Positions 36,972 to 45,265 of a stretch of DNA of 64,000 nt are shown here, in pieces. Within the stretch, counting starts at the first letter, position 1. Each line of letters begins with the position of its first letter. Below the pieces are notes generated by a model. It was not told the origin of the DNA and did no database searches. It saw only the letters and a program-made list of their open reading frames with translations. The DNA is from an uncultured Tateyamaria sp. (GTDB lineage: Bacteria; Pseudomonadota; Alphaproteobacteria; Rhodobacterales; Rhodobacteraceae). Made by a program: the position numbers and the translations under genes. The stretch is taken from contig CANMVD010000001.1 in NCBI GenBank assembly GCA_947501275.1, positions 1,488,001 to 1,552,000 on the forward strand, read 5' to 3'.

Positions 36972-37771
36972 TTGGCGGCATCCAGCTGCGACATGAATTC
37001 ATCCATCTCAGCCGGATCCATTCTTACGATGTGCCGGTCCTCTGGATACGCGAGGCTATCCACGTCAGCCTTGAATTCGCTGAAAGCGGCGATGCGTTCG
37101 TTTTGAAGCCGGGCATATTCGCCGTTGAAGTCGCGGTAGGTCTTGCCGTGGCGCGGCATCTTGCCTTGCGTCTGGCCTAGAATGTCATCTGCAAACAGGT
37201 ATTGCGCATCGCATCCGGTGCCTGCGCCCATGGAGATCAGGAAAAGCGAAGTGCGTTTGCAAATTTCCTCGGCGACCTCAACGGGCACAACTTCGATCTC
37301 TGCGCCAAATGCGCCGGCGGCCTCGTATTTGCGCACGGCGTCCATAATTTCCAATGCTGATTGCGCGGTCTTGCCAACTGCTTTGAAGCCGCCGGTCCAT
37401 GTGGCGCGGGATGGGATCAGACCCACATGACCGATTACGGGAATCGCTTCGTCGGCCATTTTCTTGACCGTTCCGAAACCGGCACTGCAGTAGACGGCGT
37501 CCGCACCTGCGCGGTACATCTGGAAGGACCATTTGAGGAAATCATCGGGGCCACCAATCTCATAAAAATTGTCGCCGGGCATGGAAAAGAGGCTGGGCGC
37601 TGCGTCGCGGTACTCAGGGTCGAGCAGCAGGGCAGGAGGGATCGATACGATGTCGATGCCCGCACGTTCTGCCGCTTCTGCTTCTTGCAGGGTGAGCACG
37701 CGCAACATGGACAATTGCCGTGTTCCGCGCATGGCGCGCAAGTCTGCGATGGTCGGTCTTTGACGGGGCAT
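36968..37771 (-). CDS. Divergent PanB (ketopantoate hydroxymethyltransferase) homologue
   Basis: A 267-residue TIM-barrel enzyme. The second half matches PanB well: PVIGHVGLIP, GGFKAVGKT, EIEVVPVEVAEEI with the catalytic glutamate, and SMGAGTGCDAQYLFADDILG. The first half does not. The metal-binding GDS motif of true PanB, expected after AGIDIV, is replaced by SIPPALLLD. It is embedded in a sugar cluster, not a pantothenate operon, and panC is absent. It probably catalyses a different C-C lyase, aldol or one-carbon reaction. Confidence 0.7.
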   Translation of the reverse strand: MPRQRPTIADLRAMRGTRQLSMLRVLTLQEAEAAERAGIDIVSIPPALLLDPEYRDAAPSLFSMPGDNFYEIGGPDDFLKWSFQMYRAGADAVYCSAGFGTVKKMADEAIPVIGHVGLIPSRATWTGGFKAVGKTAQSALEIMDAVRKYEAAGAFGAEIEVVPVEVAEEICKRTSLFLISMGAGTGCDAQYLFADDILGQTQGKMPRHGKTYRDFNGEYARLQNERIAAFSEFKADVDSLAYPEDRHIVRMDPAEMDEFMSQLDAAK

Positions 37772-37776
37772 TGCGC

Positions 37777-38094
37777 TTACTCGCTCAGTTGGATTTGGAT
37801 ATGACCATCGACAATGCGCACAGGGTATGTGCCCAGATGGTTGCAGGCGGGCAGGCGCGTGGCCTGTCCGGTTTTATAGTTGAACTGGCCGTTGTGTTTT
37901 GGGCATTCGATGATGTGATCCATCACCAGCCCATCAGCCAGATGCACCTGTTCGTGTGTGCATAGCCCGTCGGTTGCAAAGAACTCACCTTCGGGCGAAT
38001 GGTAGATGGCATAGCTGCGCGTGCCGTGGTCAAAACGGATGACATCCTCTTCTTCGATGTCATCGGTTACGCATACATCAATCCAGTCAGACAT
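37777..38094 (-). CDS. Rieske-type [2Fe-2S] ferredoxin (MocE-like)
   Basis: A 105-residue soluble electron carrier. The cluster ligands are C45, H47, C64 and H67 (CTHEQVHLADG, then CPKHNGQF), the Rieske pattern. The ATG at 38094 has GAGAGG upstream and lies 8 bases after the oxygenase stop. It should receive electrons from the FAD reductase and feed the membrane oxygenase, as MocE is proposed to do in rhizobial rhizopine breakdown. Confidence 0.9.
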   Translation of the reverse strand: MSDWIDVCVTDDIEEEDVIRFDHGTRSYAIYHSPEGEFFATDGLCTHEQVHLADGLVMDHIIECPKHNGQFNYKTGQATRLPACNHLGTYPVRIVDGHIQIQLSE

Positions 38095-38102
38095 GAGGCC
38101 TC

Positions 38103-39182
38103 TCAAATTTCGTGAAGGTCTTCGCGATAGGGTTTCGCGGTGGGCGGCAACGCGCGGCGGACATAGTAGTCTTCGTTGCGCAACTGGCGCAGGAACGCGG
38201 GGACCATTTCGCGGTAGCCATGCCAGATTGACGGGTTTGCCGCGGGCAGATCGTGTTTGATCAGATCATGCAGTTCGGGCAGGGCGTGGAACGGCACCAT
38301 CGGGAACATGTGGTGTTCGACGTGGTAGTTCATGTTCCAGTAAATAAAGCGGCTGACAGGGTTCATGAGAACGGTGCGGGAATTGAGCCGGTGGTCGGTG
38401 ACGTTGTCGGCCAGCCCGCCATGTTGCAAGAGCCCGGTCATCAGCATGTGCCAGCAGCCATACAGGCGCGGCCCGCCTATCAGGGCAAGCGGCAGCCAAG
38501 ATCCGATGGCGAAAGCGCTCGCAAGCGTTGCGGCATAGATCACCACATGTACGCGAGCGGCGGTAATGGCTTTGCTGCGTTCGGCGCTTGGCACAAAGCT
38601 TTCTTCGTGTTCCTGAAACACGCCGCCGGCGTTCAACAACAGGGCTTTTAGGGAATACCAAACGTCAAAGATGCCGACGAAATTCAGGATGACCTTCAGC
38701 AAATCAGGCGGACGCATCACTGCAATCTCCGCATCGCGCCCAACGATTACCGTATCAGTGTGGTGGCGCGCGTGGCTCCAGCGCCAGGTGACCGGGTTGC
38801 GCATCACCAGAAAGCTGGCGAACTGGTAAACCGCGTCATTCATCCAAGCGGTCTTGAACGCAGTCCCGTGGCCACATTCATGCCAGCGTGCATCACAGGC
38901 CGAGCCATAGAGTACGCCGTAGATCAGCATGACCGGCAGCACCCACCACGACCCCCAGAGCGCGACAACACCTGCACCGGACGCAAAGAGAAGGCCAATC
39001 CAGATCGCAGTGTCGCGGATCGCAGGGCCATCGCTGCGCTTCATCAGCGCCTTCATCGCCTTGCGGTCCACATCCGTGTGGTACCAGTCGGCAGATGCAA
39101 GGCCACGCTCAAAGGCTTGCTGCGCGTTCTGTTCAGACAGTCGATAATCGCGTGGCGGAATGTCGGTTGTCGTTGAAGTCAC
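38103..39182 (-). CDS. Membrane di-iron oxygenase, fatty-acid-desaturase superfamily (MocD-like)
   Basis: A 359-residue integral-membrane protein with helices around residues 58-98 and 208-250. The histidine boxes of the desaturase/hydroxylase superfamily are complete: HECGH (101-105), HARHH (137-141), HVEHH (287-291), with extra histidines at 254 and 264. Next to a Rieske ferredoxin and a ferredoxin reductase it forms a full three-component monooxygenase. The nearest functional analogue I know is MocD of rhizopine catabolism, thought to demethylate O-methyl-scyllo-inosamine. The substrate here is unknown. Confidence 0.85.
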   Translation of the reverse strand: MTSTTTDIPPRDYRLSEQNAQQAFERGLASADWYHTDVDRKAMKALMKRSDGPAIRDTAIWIGLLFASGAGVVALWGSWWVLPVMLIYGVLYGSACDARWHECGHGTAFKTAWMNDAVYQFASFLVMRNPVTWRWSHARHHTDTVIVGRDAEIAVMRPPDLLKVILNFVGIFDVWYSLKALLLNAGGVFQEHEESFVPSAERSKAITAARVHVVIYAATLASAFAIGSWLPLALIGGPRLYGCWHMLMTGLLQHGGLADNVTDHRLNSRTVLMNPVSRFIYWNMNYHVEHHMFPMVPFHALPELHDLIKHDLPAANPSIWHGYREMVPAFLRQLRNEDYYVRRALPPTAKPYREDLHEI

Positions 39183-39214
39183 GATTGGCTCCTGTGCTTT
39201 GACGTTTTGGGAGG

Positions 39215-39238
39215 CCCCGAACCGATGCGGGTCCGGGG
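39215..39238 (-). promoter_or_regulatory. Intercistronic hairpin upstream of the mocD-like gene
   Basis: CCCCGAACC (39215-39223) pairs with GGTCCGGGG (39230-39238) with one mismatch and a 6-base loop. It lies in the 63-base gap between the isomerase/epimerase and oxygenase genes and may tune relative expression within the operon. Confidence 0.45.
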
Positions 39239-39245
39239 GAGTGAA

Positions 39246-40160
39246 TTACAGACCGTTTTCCAGTAGCTTTTGGTCCAGGAAGGCTTTGGCGCGTGGCACG
39301 TCGCTTTCATCCAGATGCTCAATGATCATCGAGATGTTCGGGTGCTTCTTGGCCAATCGCTGAAGGTAGAGGTCATAATTCAGCACACCCAGACCCGGGG
39401 CAGGCAGTTCAATGGCACCGACACCGCGGAATGTGTGGCTTTCGGCGGCGTCATCATCGCCGATATCGGCATGCTTTTCCGCGCCATCATCTTCGGCGCG
39501 CGCGACATCCTTGGCGTGGGCCAGATAGATCTTGTCGGACAGGGCATCAAAGACTTGGTTCAGTGTCTCGTCCATCTTGTCGATGTTATGGTCCTCGAAG
39601 TAGTTCGTAGGATCCATGATCAGCCCCAGTCCGGGGTGATCCACCTCAGCAAACATGCGCAACGTTTCCTCGACAGAACCGACGACGTTGTTCACATAGG
39701 TTTCCAGCAGGAACACCGCGCCATGGTCGTAGGCGTATTGGGCCAGTTCCGCGATCACTGTGCGGCAATCGTCCCAGCCCTCTTCGGTTTTGTTCTTAGG
39801 GTGGTGGACCCAGTCACTTTCAGTGTCGAACGTGCCCGTTTCCGAACAGACAAAGGGTGAGCCGAGGTACTGTGCGTGGCGCAAGATCTCCTTGAACCGG
39901 TCGAGCAGTACTTTGCGCTTGTCGGGGTCGGGATTGATGATGTTCGTATAACACGAGATGGCCGAGACCGGCAGGTGATGACGCCGAAATGTCTCGCGGA
40001 CCTGAATGCACTTGTCCTTGGTGATCTGTCCGTCGGATACGTCCAAATCTTTGAAATGCATATCAAGTTGGACGCAGTTGAAGTCATGCGCCCGGATGAC
40101 CTTGGCGGTCTCTTCCAGCGTGTAGGGGAAATACCCTGAGAATATCCCTGTTTGCATCAT
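39246..40160 (-). CDS. Sugar phosphate isomerase/epimerase (AP-endonuclease-2 fold, MocC/IolE-like)
   Basis: A 304-residue TIM-barrel protein of the xylose-isomerase-like superfamily. It begins TGIFSGYFPYTLEETAKVIR and has metal-site segments FVCSETGTFD, FLLETYVNNVVG, GLGLIMDPTNYFED and IYLAHAKDVARAEDDG. MocC and IolE belong to the same superfamily. The following gene pair (Gfo/Idh upstream, oxygenase downstream) matches the gene content of rhizopine/inositol loci. It probably isomerises, epimerises or dehydrates the oxidised sugar; the reaction is inferred. Confidence 0.85.
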   Translation of the reverse strand: MMQTGIFSGYFPYTLEETAKVIRAHDFNCVQLDMHFKDLDVSDGQITKDKCIQVRETFRRHHLPVSAISCYTNIINPDPDKRKVLLDRFKEILRHAQYLGSPFVCSETGTFDTESDWVHHPKNKTEEGWDDCRTVIAELAQYAYDHGAVFLLETYVNNVVGSVEETLRMFAEVDHPGLGLIMDPTNYFEDHNIDKMDETLNQVFDALSDKIYLAHAKDVARAEDDGAEKHADIGDDDAAESHTFRGVGAIELPAPGLGVLNYDLYLQRLAKKHPNISMIIEHLDESDVPRAKAFLDQKLLENGL

Positions 40161-40178
40161 TGTTCCGTTCCTCCCGTT

Positions 40179-41264
40179 TTAGTGTTTGATGTCGTTCATG
40201 TTCACGGTTTTTCCGTGTTCGATTGATTGATACGCGGCCTCGACCAATGCCATTGTGCGGACGTTGTCGGCCACGTTCAGTACCGGTTCCGTCCCGGTCT
40301 CGACCGCGTATTGCAGCTGTTCCATCACGCCGATGAATGCATGCGGGAACCACATGGTGTCCCACTCCGGCGTGACCCATTTCCCGTCCGAATGGGTGGC
40401 ACTTGCATAGCTAAGCGTGGACGGCGCGCCTGTCGGCCAGCCGATGCTGCCTTTGGCGACACCTTTGGTGCCTTCGACGCGCCACGTGATGGTTTGGTCA
40501 TCTTCGAACCCCTCTTCACGGGGCCCGGCCCAGACATCTTCGAGCGAGAGTGCCAGAACGCCAGAGGCAAAGCGCAGTGTTGTGGCGACAATGCCGTCAT
40601 CATGTGAAAAGGCAGTGCGCGGATCTTGGCGCGTGACTGATGTAACCTCGGTCACTTCGCCAAAGAGGAAGCGTAGAGCGTCCAGGTGATGAACACTCAT
40701 GTTCGCCAGAGTCAGACGATCATAGTCTTCCAAGAAACCCTGCCAATGGGGGATTGCGTTCATGTTGATCTGAGCAAATACGGGATCACCAAGCGCGCCC
40801 ATGTCCAAAAGCTGCTTGAGCACTTGCATGGATTGGTCAAAACGCATGTTCTGGTTGACCGATAGTATTTTGCCGGCGGCTGCGGCTTCGTCCCTAAGGG
40901 CAATCGCCTCATCCAAGGTCAGCGCCAGCGGCTTTTGCGCAAGGATCGCTTGGACGTTTGGTGCGGCCAGCGCCGCGCGGATCAACGCGGGCTGTTGGTC
41001 GGGGGGATAGGCGATATCGACAATCTCAACGTCCTGATCGGCGATGAGGGATTCCGGTGTGTCATGGACAATTGGGATCGACCAGCGATCCGCTACCGTC
41101 TTGGCGCGGGATTTGGTGCGCGATGCAATGGCCACAACGTCAAACCCGGCCTCAGCGTAGGCCGCGAGGTGGCACTCGGCCATGATCATACCAGCGCCGA
41201 TACAGCCGATTTTGTATGTCTTCACCCGGATGGCCGGGTCGGGTTGCAGGACCAGTTTTGTCAT
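40179..41264 (-). CDS. Gfo/Idh/MocA-family oxidoreductase
   Basis: A 361-residue NAD(P)-dependent sugar or cyclitol dehydrogenase. The Rossmann loop is IGCIGAGMIMAECHL (about residues 18-32). The family catalytic motif appears as AILAQKPLALTLDEAI. A C-terminal alpha/beta domain follows. The start at 41264 is preferred because the upstream extension is antisense noise. It lies between the transporter ATPase and the isomerase and likely performs the first oxidation of the imported compound. Confidence 0.88.
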   Translation of the reverse strand: MTKLVLQPDPAIRVKTYKIGCIGAGMIMAECHLAAYAEAGFDVVAIASRTKSRAKTVADRWSIPIVHDTPESLIADQDVEIVDIAYPPDQQPALIRAALAAPNVQAILAQKPLALTLDEAIALRDEAAAAGKILSVNQNMRFDQSMQVLKQLLDMGALGDPVFAQINMNAIPHWQGFLEDYDRLTLANMSVHHLDALRFLFGEVTEVTSVTRQDPRTAFSHDDGIVATTLRFASGVLALSLEDVWAGPREEGFEDDQTITWRVEGTKGVAKGSIGWPTGAPSTLSYASATHSDGKWVTPEWDTMWFPHAFIGVMEQLQYAVETGTEPVLNVADNVRTMALVEAAYQSIEHGKTVNMNDIKH

Positions 41265-41280
41265 TTTCAGTTGCCTTTCT

Positions 41281-42306
41281 TCATGCCGCGGGCAGTGCGT
41301 TGCCGCGCGCGTCAAAACAATGCAGGCTACCGGCATCCACGCTAAGCTGCACGGGCGCGCCGATCTCATGGGCTGGCTGGCCCCGTAGCGCGGCTTTCCA
41401 CGTGATGCCCGCAGTTTCCACCGAAAGCACAGTGGTTGCGCCAAGCGGTTCGATCGCTGTGACACGCCCGGGACCATCCTTGCGCGCCACCTTCAGGTTT
41501 TCAGGTCGTATGCCGACCGTTTTGGCGTTTCGGTTCATCCTTGGTGTATGCGAGAGCACTTGCACAGCCTCCGAGGCATCCGCCATGTTCATTGCAGGAG
41601 CGCCCAGCATAGACGCGACATAAGCGCTGTTTGGTGCATCATAGAGGTCATGCGGCGCGCCGATCTGGCGGACGCGGCCCTGTTCGAGAATGAGCATTTG
41701 GTCAGAAACCGACATCGCCTCTTCCTGATCGTGGGTCACGTAGATCAGCGTTTTGGCCATATCCTGCTGCATCCGTCGCAGTTCAACGCGTGTTTCTTCG
41801 CGCAAACGCGCATCAAGAGCTGAAATGGGATCGTCCATCAGATAAGCGACGGGATCGCGCACCAGCGCTCGGGCAATCGCCACGCGCTGCCGTTCGCCGC
41901 CGGACAATTGGGCAGGCGGTTTGTGCAAAATATGCGCCATATGCAGCTTTTCAGTTACCTCTGCGACGCGCGCTTGGATCGTGGCCTCGTCGATTTTGCG
42001 TTCCACCAATGGGAAACGCACGTTGTCCAAAGCGCTCATATGCGGAAACAAGGCTAGGTTTTGGAAAACCATGGCCACATTCCGGTCCGACGGTCCGACA
42101 TTGCGCATCGGGCGATCATCAAAGAAGATCTCGCCGCTATCAGGTGTCTCAAGTCCGAGGATCAGTTTCAGGATTGTGGACTTTCCCGACAGGGGAGGAC
42201 CAAAAAAGCAGAAGAACGCGTTGTCAGGCACTTCAAAGCTGACCCGGTCCACCGCGCGCAGATCGCCATAGGATTTGGAGACGTTTTCAAACCGAATAGA
42301 AGCCAT
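41281..42306 (-). CDS. Sugar/polyol ABC transporter ATP-binding protein 1 (MalK-like, DD-type Walker B)
   Basis: A 341-residue CUT1-type ATPase with a C-terminal TOBE region. Walker A is GPPLSGKST (36-44) and the signature LSGGE (134-138) is canonical. Walker B reads LMDDP (156-160), so the catalytic glutamate is replaced by D159. The partner ATPase has the reverse pattern. Its ATG shares a base with the partner's TGA (TGATG). Two unlike ATPases in one operon also occur in the rhizobial glycerol importer (GlpS/GlpT). Confidence 0.9.
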   Translation of the reverse strand: MASIRFENVSKSYGDLRAVDRVSFEVPDNAFFCFFGPPLSGKSTILKLILGLETPDSGEIFFDDRPMRNVGPSDRNVAMVFQNLALFPHMSALDNVRFPLVERKIDEATIQARVAEVTEKLHMAHILHKPPAQLSGGERQRVAIARALVRDPVAYLMDDPISALDARLREETRVELRRMQQDMAKTLIYVTHDQEEAMSVSDQMLILEQGRVRQIGAPHDLYDAPNSAYVASMLGAPAMNMADASEAVQVLSHTPRMNRNAKTVGIRPENLKVARKDGPGRVTAIEPLGATTVLSVETAGITWKAALRGQPAHEIGAPVQLSVDAGSLHCFDARGNALPAA

Positions 42307-43400
42307 CAGTGCGCCCTCCCTTTCAGTGCTTGGCCCGAGGTGGGATCAAACAGTCGAATGGCCTCATCGGAGGCCGAAAAGGTCCAGTCGCTTCCCGCAA
42401 GTGGCGGTGTTGCGTCAGATGGTAGAACCGCTTTTGCAGTTGAGCCGCTATGTTCCAGATGCACGATCGTGCGCGCACCAATCCGCTCAACAAACCCAAC
42501 ATGCATGGTGAGGCCGGATTGAGATGCGTTCACCTGTTCGGGACGAAACCCAATCTGAATGTTTGGCGCTTTCTTGTCTTTTGCGGCAGCTTGCAGCGTT
42601 GGCGGCACATCAAGCGTGCCCAGACCGGGGACTTCCACCGCGACCACACCTGCATTTTCAACAAAGCGACCGTTCAGGATGTTCATCCCCGGCGCGCCAA
42701 TGAACTTGGCCACGAACGTGTCTGCAGGCGCGTTGTAGATGTCCAGCGGTGTGCCGACCTGCAACAACTTGCCGTGGTCCATAACCGCAATCCGGTCAGC
42801 CATTGTCATGGCTTCCAATTGGTCATGGGTTACATAGACCATGGTTTGATCGAACTCGCCTTGTAGGCTTTTCAGCTCGGACCGCATGACCGCACGAAAT
42901 GCGGCATCGACATTGGACAGCGGCTCGTCCAGCAAGAAAATTGAAGGTTCCAGAATAGCCGACCGACCAATGGCGAGACGTTGCAGGATGTTAACGGAAA
43001 GGCCGGCGGCGCGGCGGTCCAACATGGTGTCGAGTTGCAAAAGCTCCGCGAACGCTTGAACCCGCTTGTTGATCTCTGCCGCTGGGGTGCCTTGTGCCCG
43101 CAATCCGTAAGCCAGATTTTCACGCACCGACATATGGGTGAAGATCGCGTAGTTTTGGAAAACGAAGCCGACGCCGCGCTTGGCCATTGGTACGTCAACC
43201 ACATCTCGACCGTTGAAACGAATGGCACCTGAGGACGGGCGCAACATGCCTGCGATCATGTTCATGGTTGTCGATTTCCCGCAGCCCGACGGACCCAGCA
43301 ATGCCATGAATTCGCCGTTGGCAATCGTCAGGTTCATCTCCGCCAATGCGGTGAAATCGCCAAAGGTTTTGCCGAGGTTTTCGAGTGCAATCTCGCTCAT
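42306..43400 (-). CDS. Sugar/polyol ABC transporter ATP-binding protein 2 (degenerate signature motif)
   Basis: A 364-residue ATPase with canonical Walker A GPSGCGKST (36-44) and Walker B LLDEP (156-160). The ABC signature is LSVNI (134-138) instead of LSGGQ. A TOBE-type C-terminus follows. The start at 43400 ([14 protein letters not shown]) overlaps the permease stop by 4 bases. Combined with ATPase 1 it would make one competent ATP site (its own Walker motifs plus LSGGE of subunit 1) and one degenerate site. Confidence 0.9.
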   Translation of the reverse strand: MSEIALENLGKTFGDFTALAEMNLTIANGEFMALLGPSGCGKSTTMNMIAGMLRPSSGAIRFNGRDVVDVPMAKRGVGFVFQNYAIFTHMSVRENLAYGLRAQGTPAAEINKRVQAFAELLQLDTMLDRRAAGLSVNILQRLAIGRSAILEPSIFLLDEPLSNVDAAFRAVMRSELKSLQGEFDQTMVYVTHDQLEAMTMADRIAVMDHGKLLQVGTPLDIYNAPADTFVAKFIGAPGMNILNGRFVENAGVVAVEVPGLGTLDVPPTLQAAAKDKKAPNIQIGFRPEQVNASQSGLTMHVGFVERIGARTIVHLEHSGSTAKAVLPSDATPPLAGSDWTFSASDEAIRLFDPTSGQALKGRAH

Positions 43401-44335
43401 GGTTTTTGCCCCCGCTGCATGCGCTTGATGGCAAACACTGACACGACGGACAGCACGATCAGGATCGCAAGGGCAATGGCCGCGACGTAGCTCCAGATGA
43501 GTTCCTGCTGTGTCACCTTGTAGATGTAAACAGAGATAGTTTCGGTTGCGACGCCGGGGCCACCACCTGTCATGATGAACAGCGTGTCGAAGATTTTGAA
43601 TATCTCGATGACGCGAATGGCCAGTGCAATGATGATGATCGATTTCATGCGCGGCAGGACGATGGTGAAGAAGCGTCGCCACCATGATGCGCCTAGCAGG
43701 ATGGCCGCCATTTGCTGGTCTTGTGGCACGCTGATCATGCCAGCCAACAGGATCAGGAACATCAGCGGCGTCCACTGCCAGATGTCGGCGATCATCACGG
43801 CGATCAGGGCAAGATCAGGATCTGACAGCCAAGCGATGCGCACGGGATCACTGGTGAAAAAAGACAGGAGGTCATTCACAGGACCGCCTGACTGGAACAG
43901 CATGAAGAACATGTATCCCGCCACCGCAGGCACAACCATCATCGGCACCAGAAGCGTGGAATAAAGCACGCGCTTTCCGCGAAAGTCGTCGACAAAAAGG
44001 ACCGCCAGTCCGAGACCCAGCAGGAACTGGACCGGCACACAAATGGCCATCACAAACATGGTCCGCCATAAGGCGCCCCAAAAGCGGTTATCCGCCATCA
44101 GGTCAGCGTAGTTGAGCAGCCCAATCCAAAGCTCATGCGCCTTCCACCACGGGATGCCGTCCAGTGGCGACCAGTCGGTCAGCGAGATGTAGACCTGCAT
44201 CAAAATCGGGAACAGCGCGATAAACAGGACAAGCAGTTGCGCGGGCAATGTCAGCCAAAGACCCAGACGTGCGCTTTGCGTTGCGGGCGCGTCGATCTTT
44301 TCAACAGCAGGTGCCATGGCGGAGACGTTGGTCAT
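43397..44335 (-). CDS. Sugar/polyol ABC transporter permease 1 (MalF/UgpA type)
   Basis: A 312-residue inner-membrane permease with about six hydrophobic helices and the CUT1 EAA-type loop ([20 protein letters not shown], then LPRM). It starts 4 bases inside the end of permease 2 and overlaps the ATPase gene by 4 bases. It forms the translocation channel with permease 2. Confidence 0.9.
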   Translation of the reverse strand: MTNVSAMAPAVEKIDAPATQSARLGLWLTLPAQLLVLFIALFPILMQVYISLTDWSPLDGIPWWKAHELWIGLLNYADLMADNRFWGALWRTMFVMAICVPVQFLLGLGLAVLFVDDFRGKRVLYSTLLVPMMVVPAVAGYMFFMLFQSGGPVNDLLSFFTSDPVRIAWLSDPDLALIAVMIADIWQWTPLMFLILLAGMISVPQDQQMAAILLGASWWRRFFTIVLPRMKSIIIIALAIRVIEIFKIFDTLFIMTGGGPGVATETISVYIYKVTQQELIWSYVAAIALAILIVLSVVSVFAIKRMQRGQKP

Positions 44336-45192
44336 TCTTTTAAGGCTCCGAAGGTCAGGCCGCGCACGAGATGCTTTTGAATGGCGATGCCCATGATAAT
44401 CGGGGGCACAGCCGCGATCACGCCTAAGGCAGCTTTGGCACCATAGAGTTGTCCGGTCATCGAGGATGATAGTGATGCCATGTAGACAGGGATCGTTGCC
44501 CAGTCGCGTGTCGTCAGCAAAAGCGCGATCAGGTAGTCAGACCAATTCAGGATAAAAACAAACAGCGCAGATGAGGCGAGCGCGGGGCGCATCATGGGCA
44601 ATGTAATCCGCACAAAGACGCGCCAGCGTGTGCAGCCTTCAACCAGTGCCGCGTCTTCGATCTCGCGTGGCATGTCGTCAAAGAAGGTTTTCATCAGCCA
44701 GAAAGCAAAGGGCAGTGTGACGATGCCGTAGATGAGCGACAATCCGAACCAGTTGTCGATCAGGCCCAGAAAGGACCACATGATCATGACGGGGATCATT
44801 ACCGCCATCGGTGGGAATAGCCGCAACTGGATCAGAGCCAATGGCAGGTTGCCACCCTGGCCGAAGCGGGAAAGACCGTATGCTGCCGACGTTCCCGCCG
44901 TCATCGCAATCAGTGTGCCACAGGTTGCCGTGAGCAATGACGCAAAGATTGGGCGTCCTGCCGTGCGTTCTAATGCGACGATCAGATCAGTAGAGGATTG
45001 ACCAAAGATGAACCGGAAATTGTCCAGCGTCGGGTTGCGTGGCCACCACGTCAGATCGGCACCCGCTGCAGACCATTCGGCAATCGGCTTGAATGCCATA
45101 GAGATCATCCAAAGCGTCGGCACGAGCGAAACGGCGACAATACCAAGGATCACGGCGTATCGGAAAATCTCGAAAGGGATCGAGCGTTGCAT
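44332..45192 (-). CDS. Sugar/polyol ABC transporter permease 2 (MalG/UgpE type)
   Basis: A 286-residue permease with helices typical of MalG-type proteins, the segment [16 protein letters not shown], and the ATPase-contact loop [20 protein letters not shown] then TLPMM. It follows the binding-protein gene after a 73-base gap that contains a perfect stem-loop. Confidence 0.9.
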   Translation of the reverse strand: MQRSIPFEIFRYAVILGIVAVSLVPTLWMISMAFKPIAEWSAAGADLTWWPRNPTLDNFRFIFGQSSTDLIVALERTAGRPIFASLLTATCGTLIAMTAGTSAAYGLSRFGQGGNLPLALIQLRLFPPMAVMIPVMIMWSFLGLIDNWFGLSLIYGIVTLPFAFWLMKTFFDDMPREIEDAALVEGCTRWRVFVRITLPMMRPALASSALFVFILNWSDYLIALLLTTRDWATIPVYMASLSSSMTGQLYGAKAALGVIAAVPPIIMGIAIQKHLVRGLTFGALKE

Positions 45193-45221
45193 CGGTCATC
45201 CAAATTCAAATGAGCAGTTTA

Positions 45222-45252
45222 GAAGAGGCAGGCGGGAGGCACCTGCCTCTTC
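45222..45252 (-). promoter_or_regulatory. Intercistronic stem-loop after the sugar-binding-protein gene
   Basis: GAAGAGGCAGG (45222-45232) and CCTGCCTCTTC (45242-45252) form a perfect 11 bp stem with a 9-base loop. It lies between the binding protein stop and the first permease. No long T-run follows on the minus strand. It is the third instance of this arrangement in the window. Confidence 0.75.
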
Positions 45253-45265
45253 TCGTCGGCGGCAA

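Noticed and set aside
36968-37771. Assignment as a true pantothenate gene (panB)
   Set aside because: The GDS metal motif is missing, panC is absent, and the neighbours are sugar-catabolic.
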